This document shows, one piece after another, positions 26,894-35,853 of a stretch of DNA of 64,000 bases. The position numbers and the translations under genes were made by a program. The notes below the pieces were generated by a model. It was given only the letters and a program-made list of their open reading frames with translations. It had not been told where the DNA came from and ran no database searches. Within the stretch, counting starts at the first letter, position 1, and each line of letters begins with the position of its first letter. Source of the DNA: Candidatus Hydrogenedentota bacterium (lineage in GTDB: Bacteria > Hydrogenedentota > Hydrogenedentia > Hydrogenedentales > CAILVY01); the NCBI GenBank assembly GCA_029565395.1, contig JAKQOG010000258.1:49063-113062 (forward strand), read 5' to 3'.

Positions 26894-28261
26894 ATGAGAA
26901 TAGATAAAGAACTTTTTCTGATTCCAGTGGGAGACAGGTTCCTGGTGTATGCGCCCTTGCGAAATGTTATTTTGTCCGTTGGCACCCAAACAGCCCGATT
27001 TTTATCGGAAATCCATGCAAGCGGCGGCGATATCCATGCTGTTGAAAACGATCCGGTTATCCGGACACTTATGCAAAACGGCATTATTGGCGGAGAACCG
27101 GAAATGAAACCTGAATTTCCCGGCAACCACGATTATGCGCCAACCCGTCTTACGCTGTTTTTAACCAATACATGCAATCTTGCTTGCCGTTATTGCTATG
27201 CAAATGCAAATATACGCCCCATGACAATGCCAGCCGAAATCGGCAAGGCGGCCATTGATTTTGTTATTGAAAATGCCCAAAAGCTTTGCCGTGACCGCAT
27301 TGAAGTGGGGTTTCATGGTGGCGGTGAGCCCACGGCCGCATGGACGGTGTTCCAGACACTTGTGTGCTATGCGCGCACAAAATCAGATAATACCCGTTTA
27401 AAATCAAGCATTGGGATGTCGTCAAACGGCTGTTTCGGTCCTGAACGCGCACGATGGATTGCGGATAATCTGGATAATGTGTCGATATCCATTGACGGCC
27501 CGCCGGGAATACAGGATGAACAGCGCCCCTTGTTGAATGGAAACCCCAGTTCCCCCTTGCTTAAAGAAGGAATTCGTGTGCTTGATGACAAAGGATTCAA
27601 TTATTCCTTTCAGGTGACCATAACACGGAAACATTTGCATCAAATTTTAAATATAGTTGAGTACTTGACCAGCGAATTCAACCCCCGCATTATCAAAATC
27701 GAGCCCGTGTCGCCCGCCGGGCGATGTTATGAGCAGCGGGAACTGGTCCCCGATATGATGCACTTCGCAGAAGCATTTAACCATGCGTTTGAAGTTGCCA
27801 AACATAAGGGGATTCAACTGCACTTTTCAGGAATGCGGCCTTTGGGATCCCATGTGGCCTGTTTTTGCGGCGCATTCAATGAGCCGTTCAACATCACGCC
27901 GGATGGATTGATCTCCGCCTGTTTTGAAACCACCGACGCCTGTGCGCCATATGCAAACACGTTTATCATCGGGAAATTTGAGGAAGGAAAACGTACTTTT
28001 ACGATTGATAGTGAACGGTTGGAATTATTGCGATCCCGTAACATCAATCAGTTGGAAACCTGCCAGGATTGTTTTTGCAAGTATTCGTGCGGCGGCGACT
28101 GCGCCACCAGGAATTTCCGGTTTTATAACGACGTGAACCTGACGTTAACGGGCGCCCGATGCGAGGCAATTCGCAAAATCACCCTTTTTCGGCTGCAACA
28201 CTATGTGGATGAAATAGAACGAAGAGCACACCCGCGGAACGAGGAGCTTGTTTATGGATGA
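26894..28261 (+). CDS. Radical SAM/SPASM peptide maturase
   Basis: 455 residues. Residues 1-75 look like a PqqD/RRE-type fragment (FLIPVGDRFLVYAPLRN, then FLSEIHASGGDI and a late VIRTLMQNGIIG). Radical SAM cluster motif CNLACRYC (Cys 94, 98, 101) binds the 4Fe-4S and SAM. A GFHGGGEPTAAW segment is the GGE-type SAM site, and later SIDGPPGIQD. The SPASM C-terminus carries CQDCFCKYSCGGDC and further Cys that ligate auxiliary clusters. The architecture is that of enzymes that crosslink or otherwise modify ribosomal peptides, for example sactipeptide/ranthipeptide and QhpD/PqqE-type enzymes. Next to a Cys-rich small ORF, RiPP maturation is the natural reading. Its stop overlaps the precursor ATG by 8 bases. 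Confidence 0.88.
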   Translation: MRIDKELFLIPVGDRFLVYAPLRNVILSVGTQTARFLSEIHASGGDIHAVENDPVIRTLMQNGIIGGEPEMKPEFPGNHDYAPTRLTLFLTNTCNLACRYCYANANIRPMTMPAEIGKAAIDFVIENAQKLCRDRIEVGFHGGGEPTAAWTVFQTLVCYARTKSDNTRLKSSIGMSSNGCFGPERARWIADNLDNVSISIDGPPGIQDEQRPLLNGNPSSPLLKEGIRVLDDKGFNYSFQVTITRKHLHQILNIVEYLTSEFNPRIIKIEPVSPAGRCYEQRELVPDMMHFAEAFNHAFEVAKHKGIQLHFSGMRPLGSHVACFCGAFNEPFNITPDGLISACFETTDACAPYANTFIIGKFEEGKRTFTIDSERLELLRSRNINQLETCQDCFCKYSCGGDCATRNFRFYNDVNLTLTGARCEAIRKITLFRLQHYVDEIERRAHPRNEELVYG

Positions 28262-28598
28262 AAAAACACCTATAGCCCCAGTGCCTCAATACAATGATCG
28301 GCTCGATCAAGCACGTACAAATTTACCGGAACCTGTCTCCCCTTCGGTTTCTGAAGAGAAATTCGTGCTCGTACGATTGAACGCGCTGCAAAAGCCTTCC
28401 TTAATGGAGGAACTTATTGATCCAAGTGGAACTGACCCCTGTGGCTGCAATGCTGTCTGCGGTTGTGTCCCAGCGAATCCCTGCGGGTGCGATCAGGTCT
28501 GTTCGTGTGATGCCGTAAATCCGTGTAGCGTGTTTGGCGCGAGTGGATGTGCGGCCTATGGTTGTGGCGGTCATGTTACCTACGTGCCATGTGGCTAA
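28254..28598 (+). CDS. Cys-rich repeat peptide, candidate RiPP precursor
   Basis: 114 residues. I start at ATG 28254 because GAGGAG lies seven bases upstream; it overlaps the radical SAM stop by eight bases. Residues 1-61 are Cys-free and leader-like. All 12 cysteines lie in residues 63-113. The core is a 14-residue repeat: PCGCNAVCGCVPAN (62-75), PCGCDQVCSCDAVN (76-89), PCSVFGASGCAAYG (90-103), then a Gly-rich tail ending VPCG. No signal peptide is visible, so a cytoplasmic substrate is expected. The leader contains FVLVRLNALQ, possibly a recognition strand. No known RiPP class is recognised. An alternative is a simple metal-binding Cys-rich protein, but the operon argues for a modified peptide. 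Confidence 0.8.
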   Translation: MDEKTPIAPVPQYNDRLDQARTNLPEPVSPSVSEEKFVLVRLNALQKPSLMEELIDPSGTDPCGCNAVCGCVPANPCGCDQVCSCDAVNPCSVFGASGCAAYGCGGHVTYVPCG

Positions 28599-28614
28599 TT
28601 GTGTGGAGTTCGCC

Positions 28615-31600
28615 ATGAGGGTAAAACGTGTACTTGCTTGTTTGCTGGGTATAGGCGGTTTTTTCCTGCTATTGGATCTGCCGAATGTATGGGCAGACGC
28701 CACGGCCGCGGAAGTGCTTGTGGCCCAGGGAAATGCACTTTACAGAAGTGGTGATTATGCGGGGGCGGTAACCAAATATGACGCAGCAATTGTTCAGGAC
28801 GCCAGCTATGCGATCGCGCACTCCAATCGCGGCCTCGCGCTTGCCAAACTTATGCAGTATTCGGACGCAAAGGCCGCCCTTCAGCAGGCAATCGCATTGG
28901 ATGCCAGCGAAAAACGGTTCTTGCTCAATCTGGGCAAGGTATACGCTGAAAACGATGAAACCACTAGTGCGATTGAACAATTTGATCAAGCATTAGTCTT
29001 GGATCCCGCTTACGCGCCCGCCTATGCCAACCGAGCATGGTGCCACGAAGAACTGGCCCACTACACGGAAGCCGCACAGGATTACACCTCAGCGCTGACC
29101 AATGATGTGCAATGTTATGACGCGTTGTGTGGCATGGGTATTGTACAGGCGCGGCTGGGAAATACGGAAGACGCCGTATGGTGGCTGATGCGGGCTATTG
29201 CGGCGTCCAGTGCGTATCTTGAGCACACCTCAACCAATGTGTTGGCCCATCGTAATCTGCGCATCCTCCGCGGGAATGATTTTGAACTGGAGTCCAGTGT
29301 GTCGGAAACCTCTTTTATGCAGGGGGTCAATCAACTGGAACGCGAACAGTATGCAAACGCCGTCGTTACATTTACGGAACTTGCGGCAAGCGAAGCCGGT
29401 GCGGCCGTTATTCAGGATTTCCTGGCCCACGCCCTTTTTCTCCATAACCCGGCCGATCCGCAGTATCTCTCGGCATATACCACATTGCAGGCGCTTCTGC
29501 CATCCATTACCGTGTCAAGCATTCCATCGGTTGCAAGCGCCTTTGTGGATTATCAATATTTCGGCCTTACTCCCGCCAATGTGTGGTTGTTTCCAGGACT
29601 ATATACGTACACCCTCAAATCCGGAAATTTCATCGGTCAAGCAGAGATGACCGTTACGGCAAGCAGCACATGGGAACTCGGATTTCCGGAAAACGCGCAA
29701 ATAGACCTTGACGCAGTGATATCACAAGAGGGAAAACCAGACTCATTTCCCAATGCGCTGGTTCCTGGCGCCGATCAACGTATTTATATTCGGGATATTA
29801 TGCTCATGTTTGCGCTTCATGGTTTTTCTGTTCTCCCCAATGAGCAATTGGCCAGACACAATCTGTGGTTCACCGCGGTTAACGGCTTTTTTCAAGGCTC
29901 GGAAAACGCTTGTACGCTGACCGCCGCATGTGCCTCGTCCCATGTTGTTATTACCAAAAATGAAGCTGATTTTAGTGAAGGCAACCAATGGATCGAGTTT
30001 TCCACAGGCACTTTTTCAGGCGCAGTCCCGCCACCCACTATTTTTACATTTACTTGGACCTCTGAACGCACCAGTGGTTCCATGAGTCTTGCCCTATATC
30101 ATGATCAGGATGGGGATGGTTTGGTGGACTATCTCGAAACACAAGCGGGAAGCAATCTGTTTGAGAACGATTCCGATGACGATAGTATGGATGATCTTTG
30201 GGAATATGAGAATGGATTGAACCCGGTTAATGCAAAGGATCCGGATCTCGACCCGGATGAAGATCTTTTGCCTAATTATGGGGAATGGGCGATTGGAACC
30301 GATCCCCAGGATCCGCAATCGCCCACCACTGTGTTTGTGGATGACGGTACGGGCGATGATGATACCGGCGATGGCTTTGAATTGCTGCCCTGGAAAACGG
30401 TTCAATATGCTATTGACAGTGTTTCTGGACCAGGCATTGTCCGAATCGGACCGGGAACCTATAAAGAAGTCATAAAGTTGAAAGATCATCTGGCATTGAT
30501 TGGCGCCGGAGCCTGGGGGGTAAACGCCACCATCCTCCAACCGCCGGACGGAGTACAAAGCACGGTTCTTTTTATCCCGGATACATACTATCCGGGACCT
30601 CTTATGGCCGTTGTGGGTTGTGTTCATATCACGGGCGGTTACACTACAGGGTACGGTGGAGGCATATATCTGAACTGTGGACGGCCTGCACGATTCTATC
30701 TTTTTTCCACCGAATTGTCTCACAATACTGCGTACGAAGGCGGAGGGGCAAAATTGACTGACTATGGTGGCTTGGGCTATGACAATTGTGTCGCACGTAT
30801 ATCCGGATGCATTATTCGAAATAATGCTTCCACATGGGTGGTTTCCGCCGGCGGATTACATTTTCATCAAATCATCCCTACCATAATTAATTCGTTAATA
30901 TGCGACAACACAAATGGTGGCGCATATTTTTTAGGCGCGGCAAATCCTAAAATAATCTCAAGCACATTTGTCGGAAACACTCATGATGAACTGAATTTTG
31001 ATACCTATTCAGGTCTTCCTGAAATTCGAAGTTCCATCGTATGGGGATCGATAGGGTTACGCGCCGGGAAATCAGTTGCACTTTCTTACTCGTGTGTTTA
31101 TGATACTGATCTGACGGGAGATTCCATAATCTATGATAATCCTTCTTTCGCAAAATCTTCTGTCGGAGATTACCGCCTGCGCCCCAACTCACCATGTATC
31201 GATGCGGCGGATGGCGACGTTTCGGCATCAACGGACATCTCCGGGAGAGAACGGTGGGATGATCCCAATGTCATAAACACCGGAAAAGGTTCTCCGGATT
31301 TCGCCGATATGGGCGCTTACGAGTTCGAGAGGGATACCCCTGTTCCCGATGTCATAGGGATGCTGTTGACGGAAGCGCAGAACGCTATCCTGAATGCCGG
31401 GTTATATGTCGGAATTATTACGGAAGATAATTGTGCCTTGGGTTTTCCAGATCAAACCGTGATAGAACAAGATCCTGTTGGCCTGACAGGGGGCGGATGT
31501 TCCGTTAATTTAACCATTTCCGTTCCTAACACCCAAGCTCCAATAGTGGTGTTGCGTGGCCTGTCCGAACTATTTCACGAACAAAATCGCCCTTATAACG

Positions 31601-33837
31601 ATCCCGGTGTTTTTGCACAGGATGATTGTGAAGGAGATATCAGCACTAACATCATTACAACGGGCCTGCCAATTGACACCAGCGTTCCTGGAACCTATAC
31701 CATCTCTTATGATGTGTGCGATTTGTTTCTTAATTGTGCGCAAACCATATCCCGCACGGTAAGAGTTCTCCCTGTTTTTTTCGTGAATGCGGCATCGGCT
31801 GCGAAAACAAATAATGGAAACTCTTGGGAAACTGCCTTTGCAAACATCCAGGAGGCGGTGAACGCCGCTTCTCCAACCGGGGGCATTATATGGGTTGCTG
31901 AAGGAACCTATCATTCCGCCAGCGATCCTGTGTTAACAATGGCGCCGGGGGTCGCTATTTATGGCGGATTCTGTGGAAGGGAGATTTGCCGGGAAGAACG
32001 AAACTGGACTGCCTGCCCAACGATTATCGATGGAGAAAATGCCCGGCGGTGCGCCGTGGGCGCTAATGACAGCATACTTGACGGATTTGTTTTACGGTAT
32101 GGCAAAAGCAACTATGGCGGAGCCATGGCCAACAATAGTGTCTCTCCTTCGATCTCGAATTGCATTTTCGAGAACAGTGTGGCCACTGCATCAGGCGGCG
32201 GTGTCTACAATGGCGCCGGTGCTTCCCCTGTATTTAAAAACTGTATCTTCCGGAATAACTCATGCACTAGCTATGGCGGCGGCGCGCAGCATTACCAGGC
32301 ATCCGCGCAATATGTCAACTCTCTCTTCTATAGCAACAGTGCGTATGGCGGCGGCGGGGTTAATGTCGAAACTTCCACGTGCAATATGATGAATTGCACC
32401 TTGTATGGGAACAGCCCGAACGGAAACTCGAGCGCCCGTTCGACAATTGTCTACTGCAACTCCATCTTTTGGATGAATACTCCCAGCGAAATTGTCACAT
32501 TTTCTGATTCGGTTACGGTTCAATACTGCAATGTGCGCAATGGATATTCCGGCACCGGCAATTTAAATACCGACCCTTTGTTTATAAATGCCGGCGGTGG
32601 TGATTTCCGGCTCGCATGCACTTCCCCCTGCCGCGACACCGGCACCGCAACCGGAGCATCGGATATGGACCTGCGCTCATTCCTTCGCCCACAAGGTACA
32701 GGCGTGGATCGCGGCGCATACGAAATGTCGCCGGACACGGAGAACCCTCCTGAGGTGATAGCAATCAACTGCTTGGATGAAAGTCCTGCTGCCGCTGTCT
32801 CAGTGCGGTTCCTGGTTGTGTTTTCCGAGGATGTTTCCGGGGTCGAGGCCGGGGATTTTTCCTTAGCGGTAGCCGGATCTATCACCGGGGCAAGTGTTAC
32901 TGGAGTTAGTGGCGACGGGCAAGTATTTATTGTGATCGTGAACACAGGCCAAGGCGCCGGAACACTCCGATTGGATGTCCTGGAATCGAATGACATCCGG
33001 AACATATGCGATGAGTCGCTTGTAGGCGGTTTCTTCAACGGAGAGGTTTACACCATAAATGAAATTGAAGGCCAAGAAGAAGGTGCGGTAGAAGGTCAGA
33101 CCGAAGGTCAAGCCGAGGGCCTGATAGAGGGCGAAGGCCAGATCGAAGGTCAAGCCGAGGGCCTGATAGAAGGCGAAGGTCAAGAAGAAGGTGCGGTAGA
33201 AGGCCTGCTAGAAGGTGAAGGCCAGACAGAGGGTGAAGGAGAGGTAGAGGGTTCCCCCCTGGAAGGGGAGATTCATGCTTTTAAAATTGTTCAACAACCT
33301 AGAAGTGCCTCATTATATGTGGGCATGTCATGGACGGCCTCGATTTTAGTGGAGGGAGGCGAAGGGACAATTGTGTATGTGTGGGAAAAAGACGGAATCC
33401 CGTTGGGGTGGCCGAATGTTATGGTGTATACGCTGGGACCACTGACAGAAGGGGATGCAGGAGTGTATCGTTGCACGGTCAGCGATGGAATAACGACGTT
33501 GGTGTCGGAAGAAGCCGAATTGTCGGTATATCCGGTGCCGCCCTCAGGGCAGCATGATGTGGATCAGAATAAAAACTGGGTGATTAGTCTTTCAGAATTG
33601 TTGAGAGTGGTTCAGTTTTTTAATAGTGCAGGATTCCATTGTGATGCGGGTTCTGAGGATGGATATGCGCCGGGGGCTGGTGATCAGACGTGCGGCGCGT
33701 ATGATGCGGATTATGCTCCGCAGGATTGGTCCATAACTCTGTCGGAACTGCTGCGAATCATCCAGTTTTTCAACTCGGGTTGTTATCACATTGAAGCGGG
33801 AACGGAAGATGGATACGCTCCGGGTGCAGGGAAGTAA
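28615..33837 (+). CDS. Giant secreted TPR/beta-helix/PASTA protein with dockerin-like end
   Basis: 1740 residues; starts 16 bases after the Cys-rich peptide with TGGAG before ATG 28615. Signal peptide ~1-27. Order: TPR units (~30-195); an unrecognised region; thrombospondin-3-like acidic repeats (~490-570, e.g. DQDGDGLVDYLE); right-handed beta-helix 1 (~575-905); a PASTA domain (~908-972, PDVIGMLLTEAQNAILNAG); a DUF5011/HYR-like domain (~975-1050); beta-helix 2 (~1055-1370); a CARDB-like beta domain; an EGE/EGQ linker (~1483-1552); an Ig-like domain; paired LSELLR modules (~1645-1740) with DQNKNWVISLSE as EF-hand. The linker DNA contains near-identical blocks. It is probably cell-surface. Its linkage to the maturase operon is by position and spacing. 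Confidence 0.82.
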   Translation: MRVKRVLACLLGIGGFFLLLDLPNVWADATAAEVLVAQGNALYRSGDYAGAVTKYDAAIVQDASYAIAHSNRGLALAKLMQYSDAKAALQQAIALDASEKRFLLNLGKVYAENDETTSAIEQFDQALVLDPAYAPAYANRAWCHEELAHYTEAAQDYTSALTNDVQCYDALCGMGIVQARLGNTEDAVWWLMRAIAASSAYLEHTSTNVLAHRNLRILRGNDFELESSVSETSFMQGVNQLEREQYANAVVTFTELAASEAGAAVIQDFLAHALFLHNPADPQYLSAYTTLQALLPSITVSSIPSVASAFVDYQYFGLTPANVWLFPGLYTYTLKSGNFIGQAEMTVTASSTWELGFPENAQIDLDAVISQEGKPDSFPNALVPGADQRIYIRDIMLMFALHGFSVLPNEQLARHNLWFTAVNGFFQGSENACTLTAACASSHVVITKNEADFSEGNQWIEFSTGTFSGAVPPPTIFTFTWTSERTSGSMSLALYHDQDGDGLVDYLETQAGSNLFENDSDDDSMDDLWEYENGLNPVNAKDPDLDPDEDLLPNYGEWAIGTDPQDPQSPTTVFVDDGTGDDDTGDGFELLPWKTVQYAIDSVSGPGIVRIGPGTYKEVIKLKDHLALIGAGAWGVNATILQPPDGVQSTVLFIPDTYYPGPLMAVVGCVHITGGYTTGYGGGIYLNCGRPARFYLFSTELSHNTAYEGGGAKLTDYGGLGYDNCVARISGCIIRNNASTWVVSAGGLHFHQIIPTIINSLICDNTNGGAYFLGAANPKIISSTFVGNTHDELNFDTYSGLPEIRSSIVWGSIGLRAGKSVALSYSCVYDTDLTGDSIIYDNPSFAKSSVGDYRLRPNSPCIDAADGDVSASTDISGRERWDDPNVINTGKGSPDFADMGAYEFERDTPVPDVIGMLLTEAQNAILNAGLYVGIITEDNCALGFPDQTVIEQDPVGLTGGGCSVNLTISVPNTQAPIVVLRGLSELFHEQNRPYNDPGVFAQDDCEGDISTNIITTGLPIDTSVPGTYTISYDVCDLFLNCAQTISRTVRVLPVFFVNAASAAKTNNGNSWETAFANIQEAVNAASPTGGIIWVAEGTYHSASDPVLTMAPGVAIYGGFCGREICREERNWTACPTIIDGENARRCAVGANDSILDGFVLRYGKSNYGGAMANNSVSPSISNCIFENSVATASGGGVYNGAGASPVFKNCIFRNNSCTSYGGGAQHYQASAQYVNSLFYSNSAYGGGGVNVETSTCNMMNCTLYGNSPNGNSSARSTIVYCNSIFWMNTPSEIVTFSDSVTVQYCNVRNGYSGTGNLNTDPLFINAGGGDFRLACTSPCRDTGTATGASDMDLRSFLRPQGTGVDRGAYEMSPDTENPPEVIAINCLDESPAAAVSVRFLVVFSEDVSGVEAGDFSLAVAGSITGASVTGVSGDGQVFIVIVNTGQGAGTLRLDVLESNDIRNICDESLVGGFFNGEVYTINEIEGQEEGAVEGQTEGQAEGLIEGEGQIEGQAEGLIEGEGQEEGAVEGLLEGEGQTEGEGEVEGSPLEGEIHAFKIVQQPRSASLYVGMSWTASILVEGGEGTIVYVWEKDGIPLGWPNVMVYTLGPLTEGDAGVYRCTVSDGITTLVSEEAELSVYPVPPSGQHDVDQNKNWVISLSELLRVVQFFNSAGFHCDAGSEDGYAPGAGDQTCGAYDADYAPQDWSITLSELLRIIQFFNSGCYHIEAGTEDGYAPGAGK

Positions 33838-34042
33838 TATATGAAAAAAGAACCTCCTCTGAATTCGCCATTTCTTTAACCCCAATAGGCGCCCCCCTGT
33901 TTAAGAGAAGGTGTGGAAACTGCTATAGGCCCTGACAATGAATGGCCCTGCCCTGCCTTAAAAGACCCCCGGCTTTACCGGGGAGGAACTCCCAGAAGAA
34001 TGTTAGGGGTGGGTGGTATCGGAAGTGAAACTAAGCAAAGAA

Positions 34043-34126
34043 GACACGGACACACACGGACAACACCTCTAAAAAAATCCGGGGTCCATAAACGTCTGTG
34101 TTCGTCCGTGGTTGTCTGTGTTTTTT
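34043..34126 (+). repeat. Imperfect inverted repeat of CACGGAC type, possible terminator
   Basis: Left arm 34043-34067 (GACACGGACACACACGGACAA region) pairs imperfectly with 34093-34120 (GTCTGTGTTCGTCCGTGGTT region), followed by TTTTTT. This CACGGACA-type unit recalls dispersed repeats of environmental bacteria. It could also terminate the giant gene's transcript. Confidence 0.5.
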
Positions 34127-34151
34127 CTCTTATCCGGAAATTCGCCGTCTT

Positions 34152-34181
34152 TTGCTTTGATTGGCTGGCGCACGGTATACT
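34152..34181 (+). promoter_or_regulatory. Promoter for aroF
   Basis: TTGCTT (34152-34157), 18 bases, TATACT (34176-34181). The gene begins 38 bases on. Confidence 0.5.
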
Positions 34182-34218
34182 ATTGGACTGATTTTCCCCA
34201 ACGAAGGATGGCAGTGTC

Positions 34219-35238
34219 ATGATTATTGTAATGGCGTCGCGGAAGCAGGAAGACGTCGATTTCGTCGTCTCGAAAATCGAGGAATTGGGCTATAACGCCC
34301 ATATTATCGTGGGCGAGAAGCGGACGGTAATAGCGGCGGTGGGGGATGAGCGGGGCAAGTACCGTTTGCAGGCCTTGGAAGCGTTGCCACATGTGGAACA
34401 GGTGTTTCCCATCTTAAAACCGTTTAAGCTGGTGGGCCGGGAGGTGAAGGCGGAAAGCAGCATGGTGGAGTGTGGCCCGGTGAAGATAGGTAAGGGCTTT
34501 TTCTGCGTGATGGCGGGGCCGTGCGCCGTGGAATCGCGGGATCAGATTATGGAGACGGCAGCGGCGGTGAAGGAAGCCGGAGCGAATATGCTCCGCGGCG
34601 GGGCATACAAGCCGCGGACGTCGCCGTACAGCTTTCAGGGAATGGAGGAGGAAGGACTGCGGCTGTTGAAAGAGGCGGGGGAACGCTACGGGCTGCCGGT
34701 GGTCACGGAAGTGGTCACGATTGAACAGGTGTCGGTAGTGATGGATTATGTGGATATGCTGCAGATTGGCGCGCGGAACATGCAGAATTTCGGGCTGTTG
34801 CGCGCAGTGGGCAAAACCTCGACGCCCGTTCTGCTGAAACGCGGAATGATGTCAACAATTAATGAGTTTTTAATGTCTGCGGAGTACATTCTCTCCGAGG
34901 GCAATCCAAATGTGGTGATGTGTGAGCGCGGCATCCGGACCTTTGAGACGGAAACGCGCAACACGCTGGACATCCAGGCGGTGCCGGTGTTGAAGAAATA
35001 CACGCATCTTCCCGTGATTATCGACCCCAGTCATGCGTCGGGCCATTGGGACCTGGTAACGCCGATGGCGCGGGCGGCCGTGGCGGCGGGGGCCGACGGC
35101 ATCATCGTGGAAGTGCATCCGCGTCCGGCGGAGGCCTTTTCGGATGGGCAGCAATCGCTGCGGCCGGACAAGTTTAAAAAAATGATGGAAGAAATCACGC
35201 CCCTGCTGAATGTAATGGGCATGACCATAGCAAGGTGA
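34219..35238 (+). CDS. aroF: 3-deoxy-7-phosphoheptulonate synthase, type I-beta
   Basis: 339 residues. DAHP synthase condenses PEP and erythrose 4-phosphate, the first step of the shikimate pathway. The N-terminal ~70 residues form the ACT-like regulatory domain (MIIVMASRKQEDVDFVVSKI). The TIM barrel follows with the family marks VMAGPCAVES, ANMLRGGAYKPRTSPYSFQG, QIGARNMQNF, VMCERGIRTFE and PVIIDPSHASGH. Length matches the Thermotoga/Bacillus type with fused ACT domain, so feedback control by an aromatic amino acid is likely. Three bases separate its stop from the scpB ATG, so the two are probably cotranscribed. Confidence 0.97.
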   Translation: MIIVMASRKQEDVDFVVSKIEELGYNAHIIVGEKRTVIAAVGDERGKYRLQALEALPHVEQVFPILKPFKLVGREVKAESSMVECGPVKIGKGFFCVMAGPCAVESRDQIMETAAAVKEAGANMLRGGAYKPRTSPYSFQGMEEEGLRLLKEAGERYGLPVVTEVVTIEQVSVVMDYVDMLQIGARNMQNFGLLRAVGKTSTPVLLKRGMMSTINEFLMSAEYILSEGNPNVVMCERGIRTFETETRNTLDIQAVPVLKKYTHLPVIIDPSHASGHWDLVTPMARAAVAAGADGIIVEVHPRPAEAFSDGQQSLRPDKFKKMMEEITPLLNVMGMTIAR

Positions 35239-35240
35239 CT

Positions 35241-35846
35241 ATGACGGACGAATTGGATCTGCAAGAACCGGATGAAGAGCAGGAAGAAAGTGACGAACTC
35301 GAACCGGTCGGCATGCTGGGCCGGGAAGAGTCGCGGCAGGCGCTCTATGCGCTGCTGTTCGCAAGTGATCGCCCCTTGAGTGCCGCACGCCTGGCTGAAG
35401 CCATGGGCGACATGGACCCGGAGATTGTGGCGACGCTATTGATGGAATTGTGCGAGGAACTGGATCAGCACGACGACCTTCCCTATACGTTGCATGAAAT
35501 CGCGGGGGGGTATCAGTTTCTCTCCAAACCACAGTTTGCGCCGTATATCCGGCGGCTGTTCCAGATCAAAAAGAGCAACCGTATGTCCAAGGCGCTTTTG
35601 GAGACACTGGCGATCATCGCGTACAAGCAGCCGGTGACGCGTCCCGACGTGGAATCGATTCGCGGGGTGAGCGTGTCGCATGCGTTTGAACAATTGCAGG
35701 AACGGCGCTTGATTAAGGTGGCGGGGGTGTCCGATCTGCCGGGCCGTCCGAAATTGTACCGCACGACCGATGAATTCCTGGTTCAATTCGGGCTCAAGAG
35801 CCTGAAAGAGCTTCCCTCCATTGAAGAATTAAAGGAAATGGTGTAG
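35241..35846 (+). CDS. scpB: Segregation and condensation protein ScpB
   Basis: 201 residues; cytoplasmic winged-helix subunit of the SMC-ScpA-ScpB complex that compacts and segregates the chromosome. An acidic N-terminal tail is followed by the two winged helices: ALYALLFASDRPLSAARLAEAMG, then LLETLAIIAYKQPVTRPDVESIRGV, VAGVSDLPGRPKLYRTTDEFL. scpA is not in the neighbourhood, which is unusual because scpA usually lies directly upstream. I start at ATG 35241; a GTG at 35235 overlaps the aroF stop. It precedes rluB, a common scpB-rluB order. Confidence 0.95.
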   Translation: MTDELDLQEPDEEQEESDELEPVGMLGREESRQALYALLFASDRPLSAARLAEAMGDMDPEIVATLLMELCEELDQHDDLPYTLHEIAGGYQFLSKPQFAPYIRRLFQIKKSNRMSKALLETLAIIAYKQPVTRPDVESIRGVSVSHAFEQLQERRLIKVAGVSDLPGRPKLYRTTDEFLVQFGLKSLKELPSIEELKEMV

Positions 35847-35853
35847 TCCCTTG

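Larger units (their letters stand above)
33838..34218. other. Intergenic stretch with hairpins
   Basis: 381 bases. No credible gene. It contains a small GC-rich hairpin CCCCGG/CCGGGG (33967-33983) without a U-run, a larger imperfect inverted repeat with a T-run (34043-34126) and a promoter for aroF (34152-34181). Confidence 0.5.

Noticed and set aside
28254..28598. Assigning the Cys-rich peptide to SCIFF, CXXX-repeat or another named RiPP class
   Set aside because: Length, leader and 14-residue unit do not fit these families as I know them; a search would be needed.
33913..34191. 92-codon frame in the gap after the giant gene
   Set aside because: It crosses the inverted repeat and lacks ribosome site and domain features.
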